Source: Methanomassiliicoccales archaeon LGM-RCC1
GTDB taxonomy: Archaea > Thermoplasmatota > Thermoplasmata > Methanomassiliicoccales > Methanomethylophilaceae
Direction of reading: 5' to 3'
Length of the DNA: 64,000 nucleotides
Assembly: GCA_030168575.1 (NCBI GenBank)
Contig: CP115555.1
Span: forward strand, 620,001-684,000
The position numbers and the translations under genes are program-made. Shown piece by piece: positions 50,808 through 59,814 of this stretch. The first letter of the stretch is position 1. Every line of letters begins with the position of its first letter. The notes under the pieces were generated by a model that was not told the origin of the DNA, ran no database searches, and saw only the letters and a list, made by a program, of their open reading frames with translations.

Positions 50808-51725
50808 TCAGGATTCCTGAGCCCTCTTCCGCTTCCTGATCTCCAGCAGTTCCGGTATCAATGTGGATCCGAGGATCACCGCGGCACCGATCCACCCTAT
50901 CAATCCGAGATTCTCTCCGAGGATCACGACGCTCAGCAGGACTCCCAGGATGGGTTCGATGTATCCGAGTACTACGGCGCTCGGGGCATCCAGGTAGGCC
51001 AGCGATCCGAAGTATAGTGTGAAGGCTATCGCCGTCTGCAGCACTCCGAGGAGGATCACAAGGCCGACGGACATCGCATCGAAGTTCAGGGACCCGAAGT
51101 CCACGGTCACTGTGCAGTATATCAGGATGATGATCGCCGCCGTGAGGAGCTGGATGAAGGTCCTGTCGTAGGACCCTATGCTCTTCAGCTTCTTGTTCAG
51201 GATCACCATCGCCGTGTAGAACACCGCTGCGAGCACTCCGCAAATGATTCCGTACGAATCGGTTCCGAGGGTACCGTTCTCCAGGATCCCGGAGACCAGC
51301 ACAAGGCCGAACAGCGCCAGCAGGGCGCATCCGAGTTTCGCCAGGGTGAGCCTCTGTTTCAGGAAGATCGGGGTCACCAGTATGACCAAGGCCGGGGTGA
51401 GGTAGTTGCACACCGTCGCGACGGATATCTCTATGGACTTGTAAGCCTCGAAGAGGAACAGCCAGTTCAATCCCAGGCATATTCCCGAGCAGATGAGCGT
51501 GAACGCGTTCCCGAAGATGTCCTCCTTGGACAGACGGGACCCTGTCAGATAGACGATGATCAGAAGGGCGATCGAACCGAACACGCCGCGTCCGAGGACG
51601 ATGACGCTGGCAGGCAGGTCTATGAAGTGCGTGATCACTCCGATGGTACCGAAAATAGACATCGCCAATATCATCATGGCCTTGGCATTGGATGCGCTGA
51701 CGATGTCCTTCATGTCCTTCGGCAT
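50808..51725 (-). CDS. EamA/DMT-superfamily transporter
   Basis: 305 aa with ten predicted membrane helices in two repeated EamA halves (first to about 147, second from about 158). Signatures include LNWLFLFEAYKSIEISVATVC and YLDAPSAVVLGYIEPILGVLLSV (split as YLDAPSAVVLGYIEP and ILGVLLSV). The family exports metabolites such as amino acids or nucleosides. Start ATG 51725 follows AGGAGAAG. Confidence 0.85.
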   Translation of the reverse strand: MPKDMKDIVSASNAKAMMILAMSIFGTIGVITHFIDLPASVIVLGRGVFGSIALLIIVYLTGSRLSKEDIFGNAFTLICSGICLGLNWLFLFEAYKSIEISVATVCNYLTPALVILVTPIFLKQRLTLAKLGCALLALFGLVLVSGILENGTLGTDSYGIICGVLAAVFYTAMVILNKKLKSIGSYDRTFIQLLTAAIIILIYCTVTVDFGSLNFDAMSVGLVILLGVLQTAIAFTLYFGSLAYLDAPSAVVLGYIEPILGVLLSVVILGENLGLIGWIGAAVILGSTLIPELLEIRKRKRAQES

Positions 51726-51735
51726 CTTCTCCTAG

Positions 51736-51744
51736 TTTATATAC
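51736..51744 (+). promoter_or_regulatory. TATA box for the DUF2188 gene
   Basis: TTTATATAC about 40-45 bases before ATG 51782; predicts a leader of about 15 bases. Confidence 0.5.
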
Positions 51745-51781
51745 CGAACTCTTTTTCTCTTCGATTCGCGATACCTCATGC

Positions 51782-52189
51782 ATGTTCGATTGGTTCAAAC
51801 GCAAGAAGAAGACCGATAAGCCCAAGGCCGCGGAACCCAAGCCTGAGGAGCCCAAGGCCGAGAAGAGACCCGTCGAAGCACCGGTTATCATAAACCCGGC
51901 ACCCGCCGAGGAACCCAAAGCCGAGGAACCCAAGGCAGAGGAGAAGCCCAAAACGGAAACAGTTAATGAAGAGTCTGCCGATGAGACCAGCGAGAAGGGC
52001 TACGGAGCCTATTTCGTCTCACCTCATCCCGACGGCGGATGGCAGGTCAAGAAGGCCAAGGCCAAGAGGGCCCTGAAGAGGTTCGACACCAAGGCGGAGG
52101 CGGAGAAGTACGCCAAGCAGGTGGCCGAGAACCAGGGGACCAATGTCGTAAGGCAGAAGAAGGACGGCAAAATCCAGAAGAAACACTGA
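51782..52189 (+). CDS. DUF2188-domain protein with Lys/Glu/Pro-rich N-terminus
   Basis: 135 aa. Residues 1-70 are a low-complexity tail with repeated EEPKAE units, probably disordered. Residues 75-135 match DUF2188 (YFVSPHPDGGWQVKKAKAKR, then FDTKAEAEKYAKQVAENQGT), a small basic fold of unknown function. Single gene with a good terminator. Confidence 0.8.
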   Translation: MFDWFKRKKKTDKPKAAEPKPEEPKAEKRPVEAPVIINPAPAEEPKAEEPKAEEKPKTETVNEESADETSEKGYGAYFVSPHPDGGWQVKKAKAKRALKRFDTKAEAEKYAKQVAENQGTNVVRQKKDGKIQKKH

Positions 52190-52209
52190 AGGGGCCAGCA
52201 GGCCCCCTT
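52189..52209 (+). terminator. Terminator after the DUF2188 gene
   Basis: AAGGGGCC-AGCA-GGCCCCCTT hairpin at the stop codon, followed by CAGACCTTTG. Confidence 0.65.
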
Positions 52210-52228
52210 CAGACCTTTGCTAAGAACG

Positions 52229-52236
52229 TTTATATC
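52229..52236 (+). promoter_or_regulatory. TATA box for the CBS-domain gene
   Basis: TTTATATC about 25-30 bases before ATG 52260, predicting a leaderless transcript. Confidence 0.55.
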
Positions 52237-52259
52237 ATCCTCGTAGGATTAGGATATCG

Positions 52260-52745
52260 ATGACAAAGCTCAAGGTTAGGGATTTGATGACGACGGAGGT
52301 CCTTACGCTCCATCCCGAGGACACGATCAAGATGGCCGCCAAGAGGCTGGCGTTGGACAATGTATCGGGAGCTCCCATCGTGGACAACAAGAACCACCTT
52401 TTGGGATTCGTCAGCGAGAACGATATCCTGCATGTCATCATGAATTATCAGACCAAGCTTGAGAAGCACAACCTGTCCGACCGTCTTCTGGACTATTCGA
52501 TGGACTCGGTCCTTCAGCCGGACGACAACCTCAAGCAGGCTTCCGAGGAGATCTCCAACATCGAGATGTCCCAGATCATGGTCCGCTCGGTCATGACGAC
52601 CTCTCCCGACGCAGCCATCATCGAGGTGCTCAGCGTCATGCTCAAGATGGGAATCAACCGCATCCCCGTCGTTGAGAAGGGCATCCTGGTGGGAATCATC
52701 TCCAGAGGCGACATCATCTTCTCGCTCTACAAGAGAAAGGCCTGA
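52260..52745 (+). CDS. Tandem CBS-domain protein
   Basis: 161 aa made of two CBS domains (about 1-65 and 98-160): VRDLMTTEVLTLHPEDTI, GAPIVDNKNHLLGFVSENDIL, VMTTSPDAAIIEVLSVMLK and RIPVVEKGILVGIISRGDI. CBS pairs bind adenosine nucleotides and regulate partners; no partner is fused. Followed after 3 bases by an MBL hydrolase. Confidence 0.9.
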   Translation: MTKLKVRDLMTTEVLTLHPEDTIKMAAKRLALDNVSGAPIVDNKNHLLGFVSENDILHVIMNYQTKLEKHNLSDRLLDYSMDSVLQPDDNLKQASEEISNIEMSQIMVRSVMTTSPDAAIIEVLSVMLKMGINRIPVVEKGILVGIISRGDIIFSLYKRKA

Positions 52746-52748
52746 TCC

Positions 52749-53561
52749 ATGCAGGTCCACGTGCTTGCCAGCGGAAGCGACGGTAATTGCACCATTATCG
52801 AGAATGACGGCGAAGCCATAATGATCGACGCCGGCATCAGCTGCAGGAGGATCCTGTCCTTGATGGACCGTGCCGGGGTCGACAAGGAAATCGTCAAGGC
52901 CATTCTCATAACCCACGAGCATTCCGACCATGTTTCCGGCGCAGGAGCGACAGCTAGGAAGCTGGACATCCCCATAGTGGCGAACAACGCTACCTTCGAC
53001 GCTTCCAATCTGGGCAGCGTTCAGCATTGGCTTTACAAATCCAACGAGTACATCGACATCGGGCAGTTCCATGTCACTCCCCTGCCGACATCGCACAACG
53101 CTGTCGAGCCCAACTGCTATTTCACCGAGGTGGACGACGACAAGAAGGTGCTGGTCGCAACCGATACGGGAAAGTTCTCCTTCCAGATCGAGCATGCTCT
53201 GTCCCTTGCGGATATCGCTGTCATAGAGGCGAATTATGACAAGGACATGCTGGTCAACGGACCTTACCCTCCGAGCCTCAAAAGCCTCATCGGAAGCGAC
53301 CACGGCCACATGAACAATCTGGATACGGCCAGGGCGATCAAGAAGACCATGAAGGATGACAGCAGCAGGCAGATATTCCTGGCCCATCTCAGCAAGACCA
53401 ACAACACCCCGGACACCGCCAGACAGTCCGTTTCGGATTACACCGGAATAAAGAGGTACAAGATAGACTGCCTTGAATTCCCCGGCGATACGCGCACCCT
53501 CAAAGTTCGGGAGCGATCGCGACAGCCTTGTTCGATTTTATCAGGATCTCGGCCATCGTAG
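52749..53561 (+). CDS. Metallo-beta-lactamase fold hydrolase (YycJ/WalJ-like)
   Basis: 270 aa. Metal site THEHSDHVSG (H56, H58, D60, H61), then LPTSHNAVEPNCYF, ATDTGKFS, IEANYDKDML and FLAHLSKTNNTP. This pattern is that of the YycJ-like group, probable nucleases. The last 62 bases overlap the convergent GINS gene. It ends in TAG, with a TGA three codons later, so readthrough would add only three residues. Confidence 0.85.
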   Translation: MQVHVLASGSDGNCTIIENDGEAIMIDAGISCRRILSLMDRAGVDKEIVKAILITHEHSDHVSGAGATARKLDIPIVANNATFDASNLGSVQHWLYKSNEYIDIGQFHVTPLPTSHNAVEPNCYFTEVDDDKKVLVATDTGKFSFQIEHALSLADIAVIEANYDKDMLVNGPYPPSLKSLIGSDHGHMNNLDTARAIKKTMKDDSSRQIFLAHLSKTNNTPDTARQSVSDYTGIKRYKIDCLEFPGDTRTLKVRERSRQPCSILSGSRPS

Positions 53562-54330
53562 CAGGCAAGGTGACGACATCCTCTTTGTGGAGCTCGTAAT
53601 CCCTGTCGATCCCTGCGAAAGGCGGGAGGTCCTCCAATACACGGAGCAGGATGGTCTCTCCTTTCGGGATGACCGCCTCAGGCTCGGGATCGGATTCGGT
53701 GGTCTGAGGGGATATCGGATCCGGTTCGGGCACATCGTCGAAGGATTCTTCGACAACGGGCTCGTCGAACTGCTCCTCCATGGGGTCGTCGAAGGTCTCA
53801 TCGACAGCCGGGAACTCGTTCTCCACCCCTGTCGCCATCGATTCCGAGGGATCGGGCATCGGCTCGGGCTCCCTGATGGGGACCTCCGGCGCCGGCGTGC
53901 GGACAGGTTCATCGATGAGGGTGTTGACGGTCTTCTTCCCCCTGTACTGGTTCACGAGATCCAGCTGCACCTCGGAAAGTTTGACGACCTGAGCATAGTA
54001 CTCCCTCTCCTCGGGTGTGAAAGCAGACAATTCCTCGTTGCCGCCGTCCGCGGAGTTCACTGCACGGCTGCAGATCTTCTTCGCCCTGACGGTCGAGATG
54101 ACCTTGACCAGGGTCTCCGCATTCTTCCTGCGCAGATTGGCGCCCTCGCACATGACCGAGTCCGGATCCTTCGCGATCTCACGGTCATACTCCTTGCGCA
54201 GCCAGATAAGAAGATCGGCCATGGCCTTGTAAAGGTCCTGTCTGCAAGGGGTCAGCGATTTGCCCTTCAGCTCCTCACGGTGAATCTGCGTGAGCTCATC
54301 GAAGGTCATCGGCTGCATTACGGGGCACAT
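53500..54330 (-). CDS. Archaeal GINS complex subunit (Gins51-type)
   Basis: 276 aa from ATG 54330 (ATG 54318 possible). The N-terminal helical A domain is about 1-125 (FDELTQIHREELKGKSLTP, LRRKNAETLVKVISTVRAKK). A Pro/Glu-rich linker spans about 145-220. The C-terminal B domain is VLEDLPPFAGIDRDYELHKE and VTLPATMAEILIKSNKAV. The A-then-B order marks the Gins51 type. GINS with MCM and Cdc45/GAN forms the replicative helicase complex. Confidence 0.85.
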   Translation of the reverse strand: MCPVMQPMTFDELTQIHREELKGKSLTPCRQDLYKAMADLLIWLRKEYDREIAKDPDSVMCEGANLRRKNAETLVKVISTVRAKKICSRAVNSADGGNEELSAFTPEEREYYAQVVKLSEVQLDLVNQYRGKKTVNTLIDEPVRTPAPEVPIREPEPMPDPSESMATGVENEFPAVDETFDDPMEEQFDEPVVEESFDDVPEPDPISPQTTESDPEPEAVIPKGETILLRVLEDLPPFAGIDRDYELHKEDVVTLPATMAEILIKSNKAVAIAPEL

Positions 54331-54359
54331 CGCATCTCTATAACCGAGCTATCTAATTA

Positions 54360-54683
54360 ATGTTCGTTGATACGGTAACGATGAAGGTCGAAGATGTCTC
54401 GAGGGACAAAGGCGACAGGCTAGAAGTGGACATTTTAGTGTCACCCCGCTCCAACAGATCCGGCCTTGAGGGATTCGACGAGTGGAGGAAGAGGGCCATC
54501 CTGAGGGTGAAGTCACCTCCTCTGGACGGTCGGGCGAACAAGGAGGTGGAGTCATATTTCAAGGACCTCACCGGATGCAGATCGACCGTGACAGCCGGTA
54601 TGACCAGCCATCAGAAGACCGTGACGATCTTCGGAGACCCGGCAGCCATAATGAAGATCCTGGAGAAATCCTTCGATGAATGA
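54360..54683 (+). CDS. DUF167 (YggU-like) protein
   Basis: 107 aa. Family core LEVDILVSPRSNRSGLEG, LRVKSPPLDGRANKEVESYF and TVTAGMTSHQKTVTI. Function unknown; in archaea often found near replication genes. Divergent from GINS by 29 bases and overlapping the Toprim gene by eight bases. Confidence 0.85.
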   Translation: MFVDTVTMKVEDVSRDKGDRLEVDILVSPRSNRSGLEGFDEWRKRAILRVKSPPLDGRANKEVESYFKDLTGCRSTVTAGMTSHQKTVTIFGDPAAIMKILEKSFDE

Positions 54684-55080
54684 CGGGGAGCGCCTGGAAG
54701 GCATAGCCGAGGTCATCGAGAGGCTGAAGGAAATGTCCTCTGACCATGTGATCCTGGTGGAGGGCAACAAGGACGTGGCCGCGTTGAAGAACGTCGGTGT
54801 GGAGGGTGACATATTCTGTGTCCAGAGCGGTGGCGGCCCCGTCAAGGCCGCAGAGTACGCCTGGAGGTCCGGCAAGCCAGCCATAATCCTCACCGATTGG
54901 GATAGGAGGGGCGGAAATCTGGCCAGTCTCCTGAGGGACAACCTTGCATCTTTGGGTGTCCCCTACGATGATGCCATCCGTTCCGACATGGCCTTCTTCA
55001 CCCGTGCATACTCCAAGGACGTGGAATCCCTGGATTCGGTCATCGAACTGCTGGAATCCCATCAGCGGGCATCCCTGTGA
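54676..55080 (+). CDS. Small Toprim-domain protein (UPF0292 type)
   Basis: 134 aa, single Toprim domain: ILVEGNKDVAAL with catalytic E29 and ILTDWDRRGG with D74 and D76. Such stand-alone Toprim proteins may act on RNA or DNA ends; function not established. Overlaps the DUF167 gene and precedes thymidylate kinase. Confidence 0.85.
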   Translation: MNDGERLEGIAEVIERLKEMSSDHVILVEGNKDVAALKNVGVEGDIFCVQSGGGPVKAAEYAWRSGKPAIILTDWDRRGGNLASLLRDNLASLGVPYDDAIRSDMAFFTRAYSKDVESLDSVIELLESHQRASL

Positions 55081-55119
55081 AACGTGCAGTTATTACCGAG
55101 TAACGCCATCCGTGGAAGG

Positions 55120-55719
55120 ATGAAGGGAGCTTTCATAGTCTTCGAAGGGGCGGACGGCGCAGGCAAGTCGTCGCTTTGCAAAAGGGTCGCCGAATGGCTT
55201 ACGGCCAAGGGCAGGGACGTCGTCCTCACCGCGGAGCCCACCCATGAAGGCATCGGCGCGTTCATTCGCAGCGGCAATGCCGGCGGAATATCTCAGAGGA
55301 CCGAGGCGCTGCTGTTCGTGGCCGACCGCAACGACCACACAGAGAAGATCATGAGGATGGTGGAAGAGGGGAAGATCGTCCTTTCGGACAGGTACTTCGC
55401 ATCCACCGTCGCATATCAGTCCGCTCGCCTTGACGGCGACGCATCCGACAGGGATTGGCTCATCGACATCAACAGACAGTTCATAGACAGGCCAGACGCA
55501 ACAATCCTGCTGGACATCGATCCTGAAGTGGGGTTGAGCCGCGTAGGGGACCGCGGGGAGGAGATCAGCAAGTTCGAGAGGATGGATTTCCAGAAACAGG
55601 TCCGCGAGAACTATCTGCGTTTGGCGAAAGAATTCGGATTCAACATCGTTGATGCATCCCGTTCCAGGGATGAGGTTTATATGGACACCATAGCGATATT
55701 GGAAGAGGTGATTGAATGA
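55120..55719 (+). CDS. tmk: Thymidylate kinase
   Basis: 199 aa from ATG 55120 (MKGAFIVFEGADGAGKSSL with P-loop); the GTG at 55084 would add a tail not seen in the family. DRYFASTVAYQ supplies the nucleotide-binding DR(Y/H) motif, and LSRVGDRGEEISKFE is the LID. Phosphorylates dTMP to dTDP. The stop overlaps the CoaBC start (ATGA). Confidence 0.9.
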   Translation: MKGAFIVFEGADGAGKSSLCKRVAEWLTAKGRDVVLTAEPTHEGIGAFIRSGNAGGISQRTEALLFVADRNDHTEKIMRMVEEGKIVLSDRYFASTVAYQSARLDGDASDRDWLIDINRQFIDRPDATILLDIDPEVGLSRVGDRGEEISKFERMDFQKQVRENYLRLAKEFGFNIVDASRSRDEVYMDTIAILEEVIE

Positions 55720-56909
55720 CGCATCCTTCGGAGGAGATATACTGCGAGAAGAGCGAGCAGCTCGACGGCAAGAGGATAATCATGGGCATCACCGGCAGCA
55801 TCGCTGCCGTGGAGTGCTTCTCGACGATCAGGGAGTTCATCAGGCACGGAGCCGAGGTGATCCCCGTCATGAGCGAGGAGGCCCAGAAGATCGTCACAAA
55901 GGAATCCCTCCAGTTCGCATCCGGATACGAGCCGATAACCGATCTAAGCGGAATGGCGGAGCATGTAACCCTCATGGGCGACAGGAAGGATGCCGATCTG
56001 CTTTTGATATATCCTGCAACGGCCAACACGATCTCGAAGATCGCGAACGGGATAGACGATACCCCAGTCACCTCTATGGCATCGGTTGCGTTGGGAACCG
56101 GTATCCCCATAGCAATCGCTCCTGCGATGCATCAGGCCATGTACGACAACCCTGCAGTGAGGTCCAACCTCGATAAGCTGGGAGCCTGGGGTGTGGAGTT
56201 CATCGGCCCCCGTCTCGACGGAGTCAGGGCCAAGGTAGCGACGCCCGAGCAGGTCGTAGCATGCACTTCCGCCATACTCTCGGACCACCCGTTGAAGGGC
56301 AAGAAGGTCCTGGTGATCGGAGGCCGCAGCGAGGAACCCATCGATTCGATGAGGCTCATCACTAACCATTCCACCGGTCTGATGGCAGTATGTCTGGCAC
56401 AGGCTGCGTTCAACAAGGGCGCCAAGGTCGATCTCTGGATGGGAGGATGCAGTGTGAGCCTTCCCGAGTACATAGAGACCAGAAGATTCGAGAGCGTCAA
56501 GGATCTAGTCGAGATGGTCGATGACATCGACCACGACATCGTAATCGTCCCTGCCGCATTGGCGGACTTCACCCCGTCGGAACAGGCGGAGGGCAAGATC
56601 CCCAGCGAGCTGGCGTTCGATCTGAAGTTGGAGTCCGTATCCAAGGTACTCCCGCTGATCAGGAAGAGATGCCCCACCGTCATCGGCTTCAAGGCAGAAT
56701 CCGGAGTCGACCGCAAGGAGCTCATAGAGAGGGCCCGCGACCGTCTGGTGAAGTACGACCTCTACGCCGTGGTGGCGAACGATATCGTCGCTGCCGGAAA
56801 GGAATCCTCGTCGGTCATACTGGTGAGGGAGGACTTCACCGAGGACATCTCGGGCACCAAGCTGCAGATCTCAGAATCAATACTCGACCAGTGCTTCGGT
56901 GACCTATGA
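55716..56909 (+). CDS. coaBC: Bifunctional CoaBC (PPC decarboxylase / PPC synthetase)
   Basis: 397 aa. The N-terminal flavoprotein domain (about 18-185) has IIMGITGSIAAVECFSTIR, YPATANTISKIANGIDDTP and APAMHQAMYDNPAV with the CoaC Met/Asn region. The C-terminal ligase domain (about 190-397) has VLVIGGRSEEPIDSMRLITN and TGLMAVCLAQAAFNKGAKV. Makes phosphopantetheine from phosphopantothenate and cysteine in two steps. Directly followed by pantoate kinase, so this is a CoA operon. Confidence 0.9.
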   Translation: MTHPSEEIYCEKSEQLDGKRIIMGITGSIAAVECFSTIREFIRHGAEVIPVMSEEAQKIVTKESLQFASGYEPITDLSGMAEHVTLMGDRKDADLLLIYPATANTISKIANGIDDTPVTSMASVALGTGIPIAIAPAMHQAMYDNPAVRSNLDKLGAWGVEFIGPRLDGVRAKVATPEQVVACTSAILSDHPLKGKKVLVIGGRSEEPIDSMRLITNHSTGLMAVCLAQAAFNKGAKVDLWMGGCSVSLPEYIETRRFESVKDLVEMVDDIDHDIVIVPAALADFTPSEQAEGKIPSELAFDLKLESVSKVLPLIRKRCPTVIGFKAESGVDRKELIERARDRLVKYDLYAVVANDIVAAGKESSSVILVREDFTEDISGTKLQISESILDQCFGDL

Positions 56910-57772
56910 AGGCGGAGGCCTTCGTACCCGGGCACATATCGTGCGTGTTCAGGCCGGTCAGGGCACCCGATGTGATGGAGACGGGATCGTTAGGTTATGG
57001 CATCCGCATGGATCTGGGGTGCAGGGCGAAGGTATCGCTCCGCGACGATAAGGACATCGTCATCACTGTGAACGGAGAGGTTTCCGACGCCCCTGTTACC
57101 CGTTTCGCCATTGAGAAGCTGGGAGTTTGCAGAGGATTCGATATCTCCTTGGAGCACGATCTCCCGATGGAACAAGGATTCGGCACCAGTGCCTCCGGCA
57201 CCTATGCCGCGACGGTCTGCGCATGTGACCTGGCAGGCATGGACAGGATAGCCGCGATAAAGGCAACCCACGAAGCGGAATGCACCTTAGGAGGAGGTCT
57301 CGGGGACCTTCTTGCGATCGAATCGAGATACGGCGTCCCCGTGAGGGTCAGGGCCGGTCCGCCGGTCGTCCGCGGATGGACCGAGGATTCGGGTCTGCAG
57401 ATGAAGGATCTCAGCCTCATCGTTTTCAACGAGCCTCTCTCGACCGCACCGATAATCAACGACGATGACATGTCCAGGAAGATAGCTCAGGCCGGCGATG
57501 CCGCGCTGAGATCGTTCTACGGCAATCCCACAGCGGATAGTCTGTTCTCATGCGCCAACACCTTCTCGGAGGAGATAGGATTGGAATCCGATGAGGTGAG
57601 GTCAGGGATCTCCAAGCTCAAGGAGAAGGGGTATCGTGCTGGAATGTGCATGCTGGGCAACAGCATATACACGGACGCTCCGAAGGATAAGGTCTCGGAA
57701 TTGTTCCCCGATTGCAGGATCTATACCTGTTCCTCGTTCAGCGGACCCATAAAGGTCACTCGTAAAGAGTGA
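56906..57772 (+). CDS. Pantoate kinase (GHMP superfamily)
   Basis: 288 aa. N-terminal PGHISCVFRPVR, ATP loop PMEQGFGTSASGTYAATV and the glycine-rich GGGLGDLLAIESRYGVP. This is the archaeal route to phosphopantothenate, using pantoate kinase plus phosphopantothenate synthetase instead of bacterial PanC/PanK. Overlaps the CoaBC stop (ATGA) and the convergent DUF357 gene by 17 bases. Confidence 0.9.
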   Translation: MKAEAFVPGHISCVFRPVRAPDVMETGSLGYGIRMDLGCRAKVSLRDDKDIVITVNGEVSDAPVTRFAIEKLGVCRGFDISLEHDLPMEQGFGTSASGTYAATVCACDLAGMDRIAAIKATHEAECTLGGGLGDLLAIESRYGVPVRVRAGPPVVRGWTEDSGLQMKDLSLIVFNEPLSTAPIINDDDMSRKIAQAGDAALRSFYGNPTADSLFSCANTFSEEIGLESDEVRSGISKLKEKGYRAGMCMLGNSIYTDAPKDKVSELFPDCRIYTCSSFSGPIKVTRKE

Positions 57773-58355
57773 AGAGGACGTCGTCTTCTTCGACGTCGAA
57801 CAGCCCGATCCTCGCCCCTCCGTCCAGCCAGGCGTGTGCGTAATTCACGGCGGCGAACGCACGGACGTAATCGTCGTCGTTGCGGTAGCTGACAGCGGTC
57901 CTGAAGTATGACTCGGACCTCTCCAAAAATTCCAAGGACAGCTTCCTGTCGAAGGATCTCACCGGCGGGGAGATCCTCAGTTTCTTCCTCGCCCTCATGG
58001 TGATGTCGAGATACTTCGCCATCTTCTCATCGGTTATCCGGCAGCCTTCGCCTTCGGAATCGCTCAAGGTGAGGAAGAGCTCCTTCCCCGGTTCCGCATC
58101 GAAGAGCCCCAGCTCACCGAAGCAGCCGATCCAGGCATGCGCGTAGTTTATTGCGGCGAACGCTGTGACGAGATCTCCGGAACCGATGAAGTTCCTAGCA
58201 TCGGTGCGGTAGCAGTCCACCATCTCCAGTCCGCTCCTGGCCAGCGGTTCCAGCATGGACCCCTCCTTCGGCAGGAGGGACAGCTTTCCGCGGACAGAGT
58301 CGAATGTTGACAGACATCCTTCCAATTGCGGACCGGAAACGGTGTCGTTCTTCAA
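57756..58355 (-). CDS. Protein with two DUF357-type domains
   Basis: 199 aa starting at TTG 58355, four bases after the upstream stop. Two copies of the archaeal DUF357 helical-pair motif: AFAAINYAHAWIGCFGELGLFD (about 66-87, split here as AFAAINYAHAW and GELGLFD) and AFAAVNYAHAWLDGGARIGLFD (about 165-186). Normal archaeal DUF357 proteins have one copy, so this is an internal duplication. Function unknown. Confidence 0.7.
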   Translation of the reverse strand: MKNDTVSGPQLEGCLSTFDSVRGKLSLLPKEGSMLEPLARSGLEMVDCYRTDARNFIGSGDLVTAFAAINYAHAWIGCFGELGLFDAEPGKELFLTLSDSEGEGCRITDEKMAKYLDITMRARKKLRISPPVRSFDRKLSLEFLERSESYFRTAVSYRNDDDYVRAFAAVNYAHAWLDGGARIGLFDVEEDDVLFTLYE

Positions 58356-58359
58356 TCTA

Positions 58360-59307
58360 TCACTGTTCCGGCTTGGGAGTCAGCCTGTTCCTCACATCAT
58401 CTCTGATGTCCGAGGGAACGGTGTCGATCAATTCATCCAAGGCTATGCCCTTCTTAATCAGGTCGTTGACCGTGGAGACGTAATCTACAATCCTCTGTTC
58501 TTTTGTGATAACCTCTCCGGATTCCAGGGCCTCGTCCACTCCCTCGCGCTTCCATCCTCTGTGCATTTCCTCGTCGATGGTCATGCTCAACCCCCTCATC
58601 CTGTCGAATATGTATTCGGCGTCAGGGATATTATAGACTTCGCTCAGACGTTCGGCCCTCTGGCGGTCGTCCATGCCCTTGGCGAAGATGGAGTTGATCA
58701 TCCCCATGACGGTCTCGGGACGGTCGTCGATGCCGCCGATGTTGATCACCACGATCTCCATCAGGTCGCATCCGGGGATGGGCTGGCCGCATGCGAAACC
58801 GTCGTCGTAGCTGCCTTCCATACGGTACCTGTAGATGGTGTTCCTCACGTCCCTCCTAGGATCCATGATCAGCCATATGCTGTACACCTTGACGATGTCC
58901 TCGTAATGGCTGTTACGGAAGTAGAAGCCCTTCTGGTCGTGGATCATGGACGATGCGTAGTACATCGCACGGTTGGCGATGGGGTATCCGGGCCTGTACT
59001 CCTTCTGCCCTTCGATGTTCAGGAGGATGTTCACCCTCCCTTTGGAGGGGATCCTCATCTGGAAGAAGTTGTCCATGGTCACGTGGGATCCCTCCCCGGC
59101 GGGTATCTCGGGATTGCCCTTGATGACGGCCCTGCCGCCGTCCTCTATGGGGAGGCAGCTCCTGATGTATTCGATGTCCTTGCCCTTAACCTCGCCGACG
59201 ATCCCGCTGAGCATGCGGGCGAGGACGTAGGAGTCGCCCATGATGCTCTTGAAGATGTCGTCCAAAGTGTTGTCGTTCCCGTTGTTTGCTTCTTCTGTTG
59301 GATTCAT
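58360..59307 (-). CDS. Rpn/PD-(D/E)XK nuclease transposase-like protein
   Basis: 315 aa from ATG 59307. The N-terminal half has FKSIMGDSYVLARML, then RVNILLNIEGQKEYRPGYPI (split as RVNILLNIEGQ and KEYRPGYPI), with the E-X-Q pattern typical of PD-(D/E)XK transposase-like Rpn proteins, and FYFRNSHYEDIVKVYSIWL. The C-terminus is charged. These genes are multicopy in gut archaea and bacteria and promote recombination in E. coli. No inverted repeats were seen around it. Confidence 0.75.
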   Translation of the reverse strand: MNPTEEANNGNDNTLDDIFKSIMGDSYVLARMLSGIVGEVKGKDIEYIRSCLPIEDGGRAVIKGNPEIPAGEGSHVTMDNFFQMRIPSKGRVNILLNIEGQKEYRPGYPIANRAMYYASSMIHDQKGFYFRNSHYEDIVKVYSIWLIMDPRRDVRNTIYRYRMEGSYDDGFACGQPIPGCDLMEIVVINIGGIDDRPETVMGMINSIFAKGMDDRQRAERLSEVYNIPDAEYIFDRMRGLSMTIDEEMHRGWKREGVDEALESGEVITKEQRIVDYVSTVNDLIKKGIALDELIDTVPSDIRDDVRNRLTPKPEQ

Positions 59308-59552
59308 TCCGATCACGCGGATGTTTTCAGGGTATCCGGGAGATGTTATGTGCGCTTAGTATAAGCCGAATCCAGTGTTTTCTAGGGTCTATAGATTGAG
59401 ACCCTTGTGGGGGTCGTAAGTTTATGGATCTACGAGGATTATGAGTCCTCGTATTGGGTCAAAAGGAAGTGAATGTTCGAGTTGTGAATCAATAAATCAA
59501 AAGAGGAAGAACCGGCAGGATACTTGATGTCGTATCCCACCGGATGAGAATA

Positions 59553-59687
59553 TCATTTACGTCTGTCCTTCTTAGGTTTGATATCTTTGCTAACTACGAC
59601 TATGTTCTGTTGAGGTCCGAGATCCTCTTCATCTTGACCCTCGTCCTCATCACGATCCTTGCGTCTAAGTTTATCGATCAACGACAT
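59553..59687 (-). CDS. Very small hypothetical protein (44 aa)
   Basis: Starts at ATG 59687, five bases after the stop of the preceding 40-aa ORF. Sequence starts MSLIDKLRRKDRDED and ends VVVSKDIKPKKDRRK. Highly charged, no family. Supported by tight packing with two upstream genes; not by homology. Confidence 0.4.
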   Translation of the reverse strand: MSLIDKLRRKDRDEDEGQDEEDLGPQQNIVVVSKDIKPKKDRRK

Positions 59688-59691
59688 GGCA

Positions 59692-59814
59692 TCAGCCCTT
59701 CTGGAAACTGTCATCGGAGAAGGCCTTCTTCTTATTGGGACGCTTCTCGCCTTTGATGACCTCGGTTATGTTCGGATCGCTTCCGTTGCTCTGTTCATCT
59801 TCATCAGGATTCAT
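59692..59814 (-). CDS. Very small hypothetical protein (40 aa)
   Basis: ATG 59814 overlaps the stop of the upstream membrane protein gene by four bases (ATGA), the same coupling seen elsewhere in this genome. Hydrophilic: MNPDEDEQSNGSDPN then KGEKRPNKKKAFSDD. Function unknown. Confidence 0.4.
   Translation of the reverse strand: MNPDEDEQSNGSDPNITEVIKGEKRPNKKKAFSDDSFQKG

Noticed and set aside
50716-51951. Long open frame on the minus strand (411 codons)
   Set aside because: It is rich in Arg, Pro and His without any domain and overlaps the clear EamA transporter and DUF2188 genes, so it is a shadow frame.
53559-53561. TAG at the end of the MBL gene as a recoded codon
   Set aside because: Readthrough adds only three residues before TGA and the domain is already complete.
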